Shown here piece after piece: positions 1 through 8,458 of a stretch of 26,055 bases of DNA. Below the pieces are notes generated by a model that was given only the letters and a program-made list of their open reading frames with translations, made no database searches and was not told the DNA's origin. Each line of letters opens with the position of its first letter. Position 1 is the first letter of the stretch. This DNA is from Fodinibacter sp038210185 (GTDB lineage: Bacteria; Actinomycetota; Actinomycetes; Actinomycetales; Dermatophilaceae), in assembly GCA_038210185.1 (NCBI GenBank), contig JBBQWX010000047.1, positions 1 through 26,055 on the forward strand, written 5' to 3'. The position numbers and the translations under genes are program-made.

Positions 1-1259
1 GTGCCGAGGGCCGGACCGGCGCGGGAGCTGTCCTGGGTGAGCCACTGCGGCACTGCGGCACTCGTCGGGGTCGGCCCTGCCGCGGGAAGGGCGGTGCTCG
101 CACACGTCGACAGCACCCTGACCATGGTGTCTCGCTCGGCCGGGGTGACCCAGACCTGGTACTTGACCTTCACCGACACGATGCGAGCGACGTACGTGCA
201 CCGGTAGGACGTGTTGGGCGGCAACCACGTGGCGGCGTCACCGTCACCCTTGGAACGGTTGGCTCCGGCATCGACGGCCAGGAGGTTCAGCGGGTCGTTG
301 GCGAACGCCAGCCTCGTGCCCGCCGCCCACGTCGCGGCACCCTTCTGCCACGCGTCGGAGAGAGCGACGACGTGGTCGATGTCGATCTCGCTGGCCCCCC
401 CGCTGACGAAGCGGATCCTCTTCCCGGTGTACGGATCGGGGCTGCGGGTGCCGGCCAGGACCTTGCACCCGTTCTTCATCTTTGTGTCGACGAGGTCTCG
501 GCGCAGGATGTCGTTGCGGGTGTCGCAGCCGTTGCGGTCGGTGTCGAACCACGCCTGGCCGAACTGGTCTCGTGCGTACCCGGTCTTGGCGGCGCGACCC
601 TTGACGGCCAGGCGGGCGACCGCGGCGAGGGCGGTGCCCTTGGTTGCAGTCGAGGGGGTGGCCGCCGACGTGGTGGCCGAGGGCGTGGGCGATGCCGATG
701 TCGCCGATGTCGCCGATGTCGCCGATGGGGTCGGCGTCCACGAGGGCGACGGGGCCGATGGCGTCGGCGCGGCGCTCACGGCGGTTCGGACCGGCGACGG
801 TGCGGGGGCCTCAGAGGTCGTCGGTGACGCAGCTGGGGTCGTCGCCTGGTCCGCGGTGGCCGCGCCGACGAACGTGAACGCCATCGCCACGCCGCAGGCG
901 ACGCCGCCCGCTGCGCGGCTGCGTAGACGCGCCCAGCCGACTCGACCTCGGATGAGGGCGACGAGGGCGACCACGAAGAGGTAGCTCCCGGACGCGATGA
1001 GGAAGCCGTCGACACCGGAGCTGATGGCACCCAAGAGGGCCACGAGGCACCACCCGCCCCAGCCGAACCGGCTCGCGACACCGACGCGAACCGCGTTGCC
1101 CGGCAACGGTTCCGTGCTGTCGATGGGGAGACGGCCCGACGCTCCACCGGCCGATGCCTCCCGGCCGGGGCCGGGGGCGAGGCGGCGGGTCCACTGGACC
1201 CCGTCCCAGTACCTCAGCTTGCCGCCGGGAACGGGATACCACCCGGCTGGAGCCTTCAC
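1..1259 (-). CDS. DUF2510 / transmembrane / DUF1524 (HNH-type) nuclease-like protein, 3' end cut by window edge
   Basis: The reading frame is open from 1259 to the window edge (419 codons seen), so the C-terminus is missing. Residues 1-30 form a DUF2510 module (APAGWYPVPGGKLRYWDG..WT). Around residues 60-125 there are about three hydrophobic segments, then a Ser/Thr/Pro/Ala-rich linker with TSA repeats, then a DUF1524 domain. Its signature residues are present: DTDRNGCDTRNDIL, IDIDHVVALSDAW (the D-x-D-H core) and DPLNLLAVDAGANRSKGD followed by WLPP. Known members of this family are secreted or surface HNH-fold nuclease-like proteins; the linker suggests the domain sits outside the membrane. 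I chose the GTG at 1259 because GGAGAAGGA lies 8 bases upstream; an earlier in-frame GTG at 1277 has no well-spaced ribosome site. A TAGCGT box lies at 1306-1311. The substrate is unknown, and an Excalibur or other module could follow beyond the edge. Confidence 0.88.
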   Translation of the reverse strand, partial: MKAPAGWYPVPGGKLRYWDGVQWTRRLAPGPGREASAGGASGRLPIDSTEPLPGNAVRVGVASRFGWGGWCLVALLGAISSGVDGFLIASGSYLFVVALVALIRGRVGWARLRSRAAGGVACGVAMAFTFVGAATADQATTPAASPTTSEAPAPSPVRTAVSAAPTPSAPSPSWTPTPSATSATSATSASPTPSATTSAATPSTATKGTALAAVARLAVKGRAAKTGYARDQFGQAWFDTDRNGCDTRNDILRRDLVDTKMKNGCKVLAGTRSPDPYTGKRIRFVSGGASEIDIDHVVALSDAWQKGAATWAAGTRLAFANDPLNLLAVDAGANRSKGDGDAATWLPPNTSYRCTYVARIVSVKVKYQVWVTPAERDTMVRVLSTCASTALPAAGPTPTSAAVPQWLTQDSSRAGPALG

Positions 1260-1305
1260 GGTGTTGTCCTTCTCCACGTTCGCATGTCTTCGGTGGGCAC
1301 CTCCG

Positions 1306-1311
1306 ACGCTA
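1306..1311 (-). promoter_or_regulatory. Candidate -10 box (TAGCGT) for the DUF1524 gene
   Basis: TAGCGT on the minus strand fits the actinobacterial TANNNT -10 pattern and would give a leader of roughly 40 bases before the GTG at 1259. No good -35 match is visible. Inferred from pattern only. Confidence 0.35.
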
Positions 1312-1454
1312 GGTCACCGCCGTGCGAGCCGAAGGTGGATTCCGAGAGTTCCGACTGAACGGAGGATGCAGGGAGATGGAGAGCGTCGACCGTCAGAGGC
1401 GTCGCGGCGAGGGGTCAGGAGCTGGCGCCCGCAGAACGGGAGAGGGGGGCGGTG

Positions 1455-1832
1455 ATGCAGTATCTGATCGCTTTCAACGACGAGTGGGTGCCAACCCGCA
1501 CCGTGGAGGAAGTGCGCGTGAAGGCCGTTGCTGCTCAAGCGGTGGTCGCGGAGATGGAGGTTGCGGGTGTGTTCGTGCTCGGCAACGGGGGTGTCGACGC
1601 ATCCACTGTCGTGTGCAGTGTCGAGGCGAGAGAGGGCAAGCCGTTCGACATCGACGGTCCCTACGCCGAGACCAAGGAGCACTTGGGCGGGTTCACCGTC
1701 GTGGACGTCCCCGATGACGGGGCTGCGCGGTACTGGGCCGGCCGGCTCGCCGTCGCGCTCGACTGGCCCCAGGAGGTGCATCGCTTCCCCCGGGGTCCGC
1801 AGGCGCACGGTGACGGCGCCGGGGAGAGGTGA
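1455..1832 (+). CDS. YCII-related (DGPF-domain) protein
   Basis: 125 residues, a normal length for the family. The N-terminus (MQYLIAFNDEW) is the usual first beta strand, and the family signature DGPYAETKEHLGGF lies near residues 59-72, followed by the expected strand and a C-terminal helix (ARYWAGRLAVAL). YCII/DGPF proteins have a dimeric ferredoxin-like fold; most have no proven reaction, and many actinobacterial members sit next to ECF sigma factors. No sigma factor is visible here. The ATG at 1455 is preferred over the GTG at 1452 because a purine-rich stretch (GAGAGGGGGGC) sits just upstream. It is divergent from the DUF1524 gene, with about 195 bases between them. The fold assignment is good; the function is unknown. 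Confidence 0.85.
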   Translation: MQYLIAFNDEWVPTRTVEEVRVKAVAAQAVVAEMEVAGVFVLGNGGVDASTVVCSVEAREGKPFDIDGPYAETKEHLGGFTVVDVPDDGAARYWAGRLAVALDWPQEVHRFPRGPQAHGDGAGER

Positions 1833-1873
1833 GCGTGCTGCTCCTGTCGTCGTAGCCGGCCGGCAGGCGCACC

Positions 1874-2092
1874 ATGGCCTCGGTGCGACGCCGAACTCGG
1901 ATGCCGGGTGGCCGACACGGTGCTGGACCCACCATCGCAGCGCTGCCCGACCTTCTCATGGACCCCGGCGTCTGGGCCGCCTCCGCCGACTTCGACCGCA
2001 GCGCCCTGCAGGTCGAGCTTGGGCTGCGCATGACGGATGCCGAGATGGACGAGGTGCATTCGACCGGGCCTGTGCCGCGGCGGTGGGGGTGA
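1874..2092 (+). CDS. Small hypothetical ORF, doubtful
   Basis: A 72-codon frame between the DGPF gene and the hydrolase. The second half (ALPDLLMDPGVWAASADFD and ELGLRMTDAEMDEV) has amphipathic, coding-like composition and high third-position GC, while the first half is arginine-rich and less convincing. The segment LPDLLMDPGVWA faintly recalls N-terminal regions of actinobacterial anti-sigma-like proteins, but that is only an impression. The ribosome site before the ATG at 1874 is weak (GGCAGG); ATGs at 1901 and 1958 are alternatives. It ends 10 bases before the hydrolase GTG. It could be a real small gene, a gene remnant or chance. Confidence 0.3.
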   Translation: MASVRRRTRMPGGRHGAGPTIAALPDLLMDPGVWAASADFDRSALQVELGLRMTDAEMDEVHSTGPVPRRWG

Positions 2093-2102
2093 GGGCGACA
2101 CC

Positions 2103-2933
2103 GTGGCTCGATCCGGCTACCTTGCATTGGTGGAGTTTGTCGAGGTGGACGGACTCAAGATCGCCTACGAGCGGGTCGGTGCGGGGCACCCTCTGGTCTT
2201 GGTCCACGGCGCGGCCGCTGACAGCCGGATGTGGCGGCCGCAGCTCGCCGGTCTGGCCGACGAGTTCACTGTCGTGGCCTGGGATGAGCCCGGGGCCGGC
2301 CTATCCTCCGACCTGCCCGAGGGGTCGACCTTGGCGGGCTTCGCGGACGTGCTCGCAGCGCTCATCGAGTCGTTGCGGCTGGGTCCCGCGCACGTCGCCG
2401 GGTTGTCGTGGGGCGGCACGGTGGTGCTCGAGCTGTACAACCGTCACCCCCAGCTCGTCTCGACCTTGATCCTGATCGACACCTACGCGGGCTGGAAGGG
2501 TTCGCTGCCCGCCGACGAGGTCGAGGCGCGGGTGGCCGGCGGCCGGCGGATGCTCGAAGCACCGCTCGAGGAGTTCGACGCCGCTGCCCTCTCCGGGCTG
2601 TTCGCGGGTGAGCCGCCCGTGGCCTTCGCGCCGCTGCTCGCCGCCATCGCCGCCGACGTGCGTCCCGCCACCCTGGAGCAGGAGCTGGCCATTATGGCCG
2701 GCACCGACCTGAGGGGCCTGCTGCCCGGCATCGCCGCCCCCACCCTGCTGATCTGGGGAGACTCGGATGTTCGCTCGCCGCTGACCGTCGCCCGCCAGTT
2801 CCAGCAGGCCATCCCCGACACGGTGCTCGTCGTCATCGAGGGGGCAGGTCACATGAGCAACATGGAGCGGCCCGAGCAGGTCAACGCCGCGGTGCGAGAG
2901 TTCTGTCATGCCCACCCGCCCCACGCGAACTGA
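2103..2933 (+). CDS. Alpha/beta-fold hydrolase
   Basis: 276 residues, typical of single-domain alpha/beta hydrolases of the enol-lactonase / haloperoxidase-like group. Visible parts in order: oxyanion-hole motif LVLVHGAAAD (about residues 31-40), WDEPGAGLSS, the nucleophile elbow GLSWGG with Ser near 102, a helical lid region, the acid motif LLIWGDSD (Asp near 222) and the catalytic His in EGAGHMSN (near 250). The triad is complete, so it should be an active esterase or lactonase-type enzyme in the cytoplasm; the substrate cannot be read from sequence. The GTG at 2103 has TGAGGG about 8 bases upstream. The GTG at 2130 (VEFVEVDGLKIAYERVG) is a real alternative, since TACCTT at 2118-2123 could serve as a -10 box for a leaderless start there. 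Convergent with arr. Confidence 0.9.
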   Translation: MARSGYLALVEFVEVDGLKIAYERVGAGHPLVLVHGAAADSRMWRPQLAGLADEFTVVAWDEPGAGLSSDLPEGSTLAGFADVLAALIESLRLGPAHVAGLSWGGTVVLELYNRHPQLVSTLILIDTYAGWKGSLPADEVEARVAGGRRMLEAPLEEFDAAALSGLFAGEPPVAFAPLLAAIAADVRPATLEQELAIMAGTDLRGLLPGIAAPTLLIWGDSDVRSPLTVARQFQQAIPDTVLVVIEGAGHMSNMERPEQVNAAVREFCHAHPPHAN

Positions 2934-2954
2934 TCGGGGCCCAGCTGCCGGACC

Positions 2955-2982
2955 GACGACGCCGTCCTCGAGTGGCGTCGTC
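2955..2982. terminator. Hairpin between convergent hydrolase and arr genes
   Basis: GACGACGCC (2955-2963) pairs perfectly with GGCGTCGTC (2974-2982), a 9-bp stem around a 10-base loop. It sits in the 90-base gap between two converging genes, so it probably ends transcription in both directions. There is no U-tract, as is common in high-GC actinobacteria. Confidence 0.6.
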
Positions 2983-3023
2983 AGGATCGTCGGCTCGGCC
3001 GGGGGCGGGCGACTGCTCATCGC

Positions 3024-3455
3024 TCAGTCCTCGATCTGTGCCTTGCCCTGCTGTTGCAGCGCGTCAAGTCCCTCTCGCATGGCGCGCCGCTGCTCCGCCG
3101 AGTGCCCGACCCAGCCGACGAGCTCGCCGACGACGCGCAACGGCTCGCGGGTGCGGAAGGAGTGCGTCGGGTTCCCGGGGACCTTCTTGTTCGTGACGTT
3201 GGGGTCGTCCTCGAACTCGCCCATCGGCTCGACGACGTAGATACGCCCACGGCCCTCTCCCACGGCGAGCTCGGCACCCCAGGTCGCGGCGTCGAGGGTC
3301 GCGGTGAAGTAGACGTGCTTCATCATCCGGCCCTCCTCGAAGTTCGACTCGCGGCCGGGGACCAGCAGCTCGCCGACAGCAAGATCCGCCTTCGTGCCGT
3401 GCAGGTGGACGCCGGCCCCGTAGACCTCGAACGGCACGGGGTCTGCGGCGCTCAT
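3024..3455 (-). CDS. arr: NAD+--rifampin ADP-ribosyltransferase (Arr)
   Basis: 143 residues, the normal size for Arr. The enzyme transfers ADP-ribose from NAD+ onto rifamycins and so inactivates them. The three residues known from the Mycobacterium smegmatis enzyme fall at the same positions: His19 in HLHGTKADL, Tyr49 in KHVYFTA and Asp84 in FEDDPNV. The family block IYVVEP..EFEDDPNVTNKK followed by PGNPTHSFRTREPLRVVGE is intact, so the gene looks functional. The frame stays open further upstream, but the family N-terminus starts at the ATG at 3455. TACCGT (3463-3468) lies 7 bases before it, consistent with leaderless transcription; GGGGGAC could alternatively act as a ribosome site. The downstream neighbour is the convergent hydrolase. 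Upstream is an eroded region. Arr homologues are often chromosomal in actinobacteria, so this need not mean recent acquisition. Confidence 0.95.
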   Translation of the reverse strand: MSAADPVPFEVYGAGVHLHGTKADLAVGELLVPGRESNFEEGRMMKHVYFTATLDAATWGAELAVGEGRGRIYVVEPMGEFEDDPNVTNKKVPGNPTHSFRTREPLRVVGELVGWVGHSAEQRRAMREGLDALQQQGKAQIED

Positions 3456-3566
3456 GTCCCCCACGGTAGTAGTCCGCCGGCGACGCCGGGGGTGGACGGT
3501 GGAGGCCGTCCCCCGAACGTGTCGAGCCACGACCGGCCCCTGGCCGCTTGGCGGCGCCCATCGCCC

Positions 3567-3661
3567 TCGAACCAGCCCAGGTCTCGAACCAGCCCAGGTC
3601 TCGAGGATCGCCCCAAGGGTCTCGGCCGGGACCGACCCCGCCTCGGGACCGACCCCGCCTC
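3567..3661. repeat. Two adjacent 17-bp tandem duplications
   Basis: The 17-bp unit TCGAACCAGCCCAGGTC occurs twice exactly (3567-3583 and 3584-3600) with a third start at 3601. A different 17-bp unit, GGGACCGACCCCGCCTC, occurs twice exactly at 3628-3644 and 3645-3661. Two unrelated units of the same length side by side suggest recent slippage in unconstrained DNA. Confidence 0.85.
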
Positions 3662-4028
3662 GGGGTCGACATCGCCTGAACGGCCCGTGCATCGAAATGG
3701 GGCGCGATGCTCCTCCACTGCACCAGCGGGCACCTGTGTGCCGCTGGCTGGCACCGACCTCGCGCCAGGTGCACCCGTCACCGGCCGGATGCAGTACACG
3801 GACAACCCGGTCGAAGCCGGCCGAACGACAGACCCCAACGCGGCAACCCGGGGGCTGGTGGTCGAGGAGGCGGTCGTTGACCCCTTGCCCGGAACGAACA
3901 TCAGCGAGGCGACGAGGTTCGGACCTGCAGGCATGCTCTCGTGCCACCGGCCTGCGGCGCGACAGCTTTCCAAGGCGCACGCGGCGGCATGTGCGGACAC
4001 GACTTGCGGTCTTGTGAGGACTGATCGC

Positions 4029-4400
4029 TCAGGCGACGTGGACCATGACGGGGACAACACGATATTGGCTATCGGACTCGCGTACCTCGACTTCCAGCGC
4101 CAGGTCACTGCGCCCTTCTTGGAGGGTCCAGAGATCCACAGGACAGCTCCACGATCCTCCTCGCGACATGACTACGGAGGTTTCCCGAGTGTCGCTCGGC
4201 AGGGCGACCAGGTCCGCGCGGCGGCAGAAACCAATGGCCCTTGACAACAGCCGTAGTCGTCCATTGCCTCGAGGCACTGTTGCCTCACGTCGTCGGGGAC
4301 TGGGTCGCCTGCACCGCTGCCCTGTGCGAGTTCGGCGTCTTGCCAGCGAGGGAGGCGACTACCTGCGCCAGCACGCCCCGCCCCTCCAGGGGGATGGGGG
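4029..4400 (-). pseudogene. Possible frameshifted remnant of a small DUF7668-like protein
   Basis: The minus-strand frame ending at 4029 reads SWSCPVDLWTLQEGRSDLAL then EVEVRESDSQYRVV and ends in VHVA. From memory this resembles the C-terminal half of a small uncharacterised actinobacterial family (DUF7668: a LWT.EEGRSDL.LE core ending in a HV tail). The plausible N-terminal parts lie in other frames: DDVRQQCLEAMDDYG at about 4250-4297 in one frame, and GVLAQVVASLAGK near 4360-4400 in a second. At least one frameshift between about 4160 and 4250, and probably another upstream, would be needed. The segment is less GC-rich than real genes nearby. The family name is a recollection, not a search result. 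The alternative is a short unrelated ORF ending at 4029. Confidence 0.3.
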
Positions 4401-4706
4401 TCCCTTCTTCACCCTTCGAAGGGGTCTCGGTCGTGGGAAGCCAGCGAGAACACGCGGCGCCACCGCGAGGCCAGGCCCCGCGGGGGCTCCACCGCTGAAC
4501 TTCTGGGTACGTGCCATCCGACCACAAGGCGACCGCACGTCAGCACGCAGCTCTGCTCGGGCCGAACCAAGGGCAACGCCTCCGAGAGCGGCACATCCGC
4601 ATGTGCGCCCACGGACGGGTAGTCGGTCATCAGGCGGGCCCTCCCACGCTCAGCGGGTGGCCCCTGGGGATGCGGTCACCCGTCCGTGGGAGCACCGTCG
4701 CTCGGA

Positions 4707-4748
4707 GGTGATGCAGGGCGCGCGGCCAGTCGCGCGCTCTGCATCACC
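4707..4748. repeat. 18-bp inverted repeat (strong hairpin)
   Basis: The arm at 4707-4724 (GGTGATGCAGGGCGCGCG) matches the reverse complement of 4731-4748 at 17 of 18 positions, with a 6-base loop (GCCAGT). The one mismatch is a G-T wobble. It has no clear gene on either side, so it may be a leftover terminator or a palindromic repeat element. Confidence 0.75.
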
Positions 4749-5272
4749 CCAGCCGGGGTGGCACTCCGTCCTGGATGGCCAAGGGTGGGTCGCGGCAACT
4801 GGGGGCAGGCCCAAGCGGCCACAGGCCACCGCTGGCGAACGTCCGACATTCGGCATGTCCGCGAAGGACGGCCCACGAGCAGTGCCCCCCTGTGGCCGCA
4901 GTGACGTCGTCGTCGAGCGGGTAGGTTCTCGCCTGCCGATGGTTGTCACAGAATCCGGCGCTGAGGGCGTCTCAGTCTCGGCCGTCCAGGCAAGACCAGG
5001 CTTCAGAGTCGTTCCCGGCGGACAGCCCGAGGGGTGGCCAGGTGGTCGATGTGGCCACCCGGTACAGCCACCTGTCACCCCCTGGCGCCCTGGGACCGCC
5101 CAGCTCCGGCCCTGCGGGGTGCCACGAGCGCGACCCACCGCGCGCTCGGCGCCCCCGGAACGATCGGCGCTCCAACGAACGGGCAGTCGACACGACACGG
5201 ACCGCCAGTGCCGGGATGCGCCAGCTCCGGATGACGGCACTCGGGACGGTCGCCCAACTTACCGAAGTCGTC

Positions 5273-5291
5273 AGGCCCGCTCGGCGGGCCT
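5273..5291. terminator. Compact GC-rich hairpin
   Basis: AGGCCCGC (5273-5280), loop TCG, GCGGGCCT (5284-5291): a perfect 8-bp stem with a 3-base loop. It is terminator-like in shape but has no U-tract and no assigned gene immediately upstream other than the truncated membrane gene ending at 5343. Confidence 0.4.
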
Positions 5292-5342
5292 CCCACGGCG
5301 TTCCTGAAACCCACTCAGGGCCCGACCCGACCGGAACGAGCG

Positions 5343-5813
5343 TCATACCTGCGCGAACGAGCCCGGCAGGCGGCCTCCCGAGGGGCTCGTTCGTCCTGGT
5401 CGGGTTGGTTGGTGTCTGCGGGTCCAGACTACACAGGCCCCAGGCCAGTAGGAGGTCGTGACGGCGTTGGCCGAGAACCCCCAGGACCTGCAGAGCAGGA
5501 ATGTCGCCGCCGCGCCGCCGCCAGGGAGGAGCTTGGCAGCAGCCGACCCTGCGGTGTTCACGAGGAGGGCCTTGTGAACGGTCAGGCCTGGCAACGAGGC
5601 GCGCAGGGTGAAGGCGTACGAGACCAGGAAGACCATGGCGAGCACGAGACAGCCCGCCACCGCCGTGCTGGGCACGGTTCGAAGCACGGCGCCCACCCCA
5701 CTCCACGTCGTGCCGGTCAACCGCGGTAGGACCCACCCCAGCAGCGCCACGGCGGCGGCGAGGCTGACCAGGAGGCCCCGGACTGACCTCACACTGGGTC
5801 GCGTCGGGCTCAT
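5343..5813 (-). pseudogene. Truncated flippase-like / LPG-synthase transmembrane domain protein
   Basis: Codons 1-118 (5813 down to about 5460) look like the N-terminus of a UPF0104 / lysylphosphatidylglycerol-synthase-type membrane protein: hydrophobic segments LLVSLAAAVALLGWVL and VAGCLVLAMVFLVSYAF, then the family core KALLVNTAGSAAAKLLPGGG and a block ending RSWGFSANAVTTS. Full-length members have about 300 residues and six to eight membrane segments. Here the homologous part stops after VTTS, continues as an unrelated basic, proline-rich tail and ends at 5343, giving 156 residues. I found no continuation on the minus strand downstream, so this is a truncation rather than a simple frameshift. 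The breakpoint near 5455-5460 also marks the edge of the eroded region. The ATG at 5813 overlaps the stop of a possible small ORF (ATGA). Confidence 0.75.
5354..5393. terminator. 11-bp inverted repeat at the end of the truncated membrane gene
   Basis: CGAACGAGCCC (5354-5364) and GGGCTCGTTCG (5383-5393) pair perfectly around an 18-base loop. It lies inside the last codons of the truncated flippase-like gene. It may be a terminator from the sequence that joined at the breakpoint. No U-tract. Confidence 0.5.
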
Positions 5814-6016
5814 CGCAGTGGCTGCTGCGTCACGACGCCACGTGCACTGCGGTTCATGTCTCCTGCTGTGGCGGGGCAGGCTTTCGGTTCCGAGGTCCTA
5901 CCCCTGGAGTCCTGGCCCATCCGCCGACCGCCGTCGAGCGTCCCGAGGGCGGCCGTGGGCCACCTCGGCTCGGGAGTTCCCGACTCCCACAGCTCGTCGG
6001 TCACGTCCCTGGCCAC
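5810..6016 (-). CDS. Doubtful small ORF overlapping the truncated membrane gene
   Basis: A 68-codon frame starting at GTG 6016 (VARDVTDELWESGTPEPRWP...). Its stop overlaps the ATG of the truncated membrane gene as ATGA, a typical coupling arrangement, which is the main reason to list it. I recognise no domain; the second half is basic and low in hydrophobic residues. It could be the eroded 3' end of a former upstream gene. It fills most of the 255-base gap between the DUF58 gene and the truncated gene. Confidence 0.2.
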   Translation of the reverse strand: MARDVTDELWESGTPEPRWPTAALGTLDGGRRMGQDSRGRTSEPKACPATAGDMNRSARGVVTQQPLR

Positions 6017-6068
6017 GACATGGTGCGCAGTGCCGACCCGCCACCCGACGACGAATGGGGACCTCCAC

Positions 6069-7360
6069 TCAGAGCAGGCCCTGACGCTTCAGCGCGAGGT
6101 AGTGGTCGGCCAGCCGCACCGGCAGCTCGTCGGGCGCGGCGTCGATGACGTCGACGCCGAGCTGCTCCAGCGCGGATGCCGTGCGCCGGCGCAGCGCGAC
6201 CGTGCGTTCCGCTGCGGCCGCGTCGTAGACCTCGCCGGTGGTGGCCCGCGCTGAACGCATCACTGCGAGGGCCGGATCGGTGACCGAGGCGACGACGACC
6301 CGGTGGTGAGCAGCGAGGGCCGGGAGCACCGGCAGCAGCCCCTCCTCGATGGCCGACGACTCCAAGGAGGTCAGCAGCACCACCAGGGCCCGGTGCGTGC
6401 CGAGCCGCACCACCTCCGTGGCCAGTGCCGACCAGTCGGCCTCGACCAACCGGGCCTCGACCGGCGCGAGGGTCGAGATGGTGTCGTGCAGGAGGCGCGC
6501 CCGGTCGGTTCCCGACACCCGGGCGTGGATCACCCGGTCGCCGGCCAGCACCTGCACCCGGTCGCGGGCGTGCCCGGCGAGCGCGGTCAGGAGCAGCGCG
6601 GCATCCATGGTGGCGTCCAGGCGCGGCGAGTCGCCGATGCGGCCGGCGCTGGTGCGCGAGGTGTCGAGCACGATGACCACGCGGCGGTGCTGCTCGGGCT
6701 GCCAGGTGCGCACCACGAGGTGCTGTCGACGGGCGGTGGCGCGCCAGTCGATCGAGCGCACGTCATCGCCGTCGACGTAGTCGCGCAGGCTGTCGAACTC
6801 GGTGCCCTGGCCCCGGGTGCGCACCGCGGCCCGGCCGTCGAGCTGGCGCAGCACCGCCAGGCGGCTCGGCAGGTGCTTGCGGGACGGGAAGGCGTGCAGC
6901 GCACGGATCGACCCCGGGACCGGCACCGACCGCTGGCGCGCCGCCAGCCCGAGCGGCCCGAGCACGCGCACGGTGACCCGGTCGGCGACCCGGTCGCCGC
7001 GCCTGGTGGGTACGAGGTGCGTGGTCAGCCGCACGCGTTCGTGCGGCGGCACGAGGAGGTCGTGCACGGCATCCACCGCACCGGCCGAGGGCGGCCACGC
7101 ATCGCGCAGGACGCCCCGCACGCCGCGCCCCGAGGTGTTGGTGACCCACAGGCTGCTCGTCGTCGTCTCGCCGAGCCGCACCTGGGTGGGCTCGCCGCGC
7201 ACGATGCTGAGCACCCGCGGCCGGCTCGCGAGCAGCACGTCGAGCGCGACGAGCAGCAGCACCAGCAGCAGCCACCAGCGCACGGTCGAGGCGTGCGGCC
7301 ACACGGCGACCGGCGCCAGCCCCAACAGGGCCAGCACGACGGTGCGCCAGGTGATCGCCA

Positions 7361-7361
<1 letters not shown>
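6069..7361 (-). CDS. DUF58 domain protein (MoxR-associated)
   Basis: 430 residues. Two hydrophobic segments near the N-terminus (about residues 7-40) anchor it in the membrane. The DUF58 signature lies in the middle: GQGTEFDSLRDYVDGDDVRS then IDWRATARRQHLVVRTWQPE, followed by VVIVLDTSRTS, a vWA-like strand with a partial metal-site motif (D-T-S-x-T). The C-terminal part is a vWA-like Rossmann fold. DUF58 proteins are regularly encoded beside MoxR ATPases and are thought to be their membrane partners or substrates in protein-complex assembly and cell-envelope stress; the exact role is unproven. The ATG at 7361 overlaps the MoxR stop (TGATG), so translation is probably coupled. It is the last gene of the five-gene operon. 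In Mycobacterium, SpoIIM-like and RDD genes lie next to this cluster; neither is seen here. Confidence 0.93.

Positions 7362-8454
<1,093 letters not shown>

Positions 8455-8458
<4 letters not shown>

Larger units (their letters stand above)
3456..5342. other. Gene-poor, apparently eroded region
   Basis: Nearly 1.9 kb with no gene I can defend. Several long open frames exist on both strands, but they overlap one another, are arginine/proline-rich and match no family. Local base composition varies, and 3950-4300 is visibly less GC-rich than the flanks. The region holds two 17-bp tandem duplications (3567-3600, 3628-3661), several hairpins (3723-3747, 4707-4748, 5273-5291) and a possible frameshifted remnant at 4029-4400. 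The window's common 7-mer GGATGCC/GGCATCC appears absent here by eye. This looks like decayed or foreign DNA; no integrase, transposase or terminal repeats were seen. Confidence 0.55.

Noticed and set aside
211..984. Long plus-strand ORF at the left end
   Set aside because: It is the antisense shadow of the DUF1524 gene, whose minus-strand frame has clear domain motifs.
3567..3600. tRNA T-arm (GGTTCGAGACC on the minus strand)
   Set aside because: The flanks do not form T-arm or acceptor pairing, and the motif is simply part of a 17-bp duplication.
3054..4244. 396-codon plus-strand ORF across arr and the eroded region
   Set aside because: It overlaps arr antisense, is low in family-like sequence, and its length reflects the scarcity of stops in GC-rich DNA.
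4412..4423. 12-bp palindrome CCCTTCGAAGGG as an operator
   Set aside because: It is isolated, has no gene or promoter next to it, and short palindromes are expected by chance.
4045..5307. 420-codon plus-strand ORF in the gene-poor region
   Set aside because: Arg/Pro/Gly-rich translation with no domain, and other frames are open over the same stretch.
2939..6068. Integrative element with arr as cargo
   Set aside because: No integrase, transposase, attachment sites or terminal repeats were found; arr is commonly chromosomal in actinobacteria.
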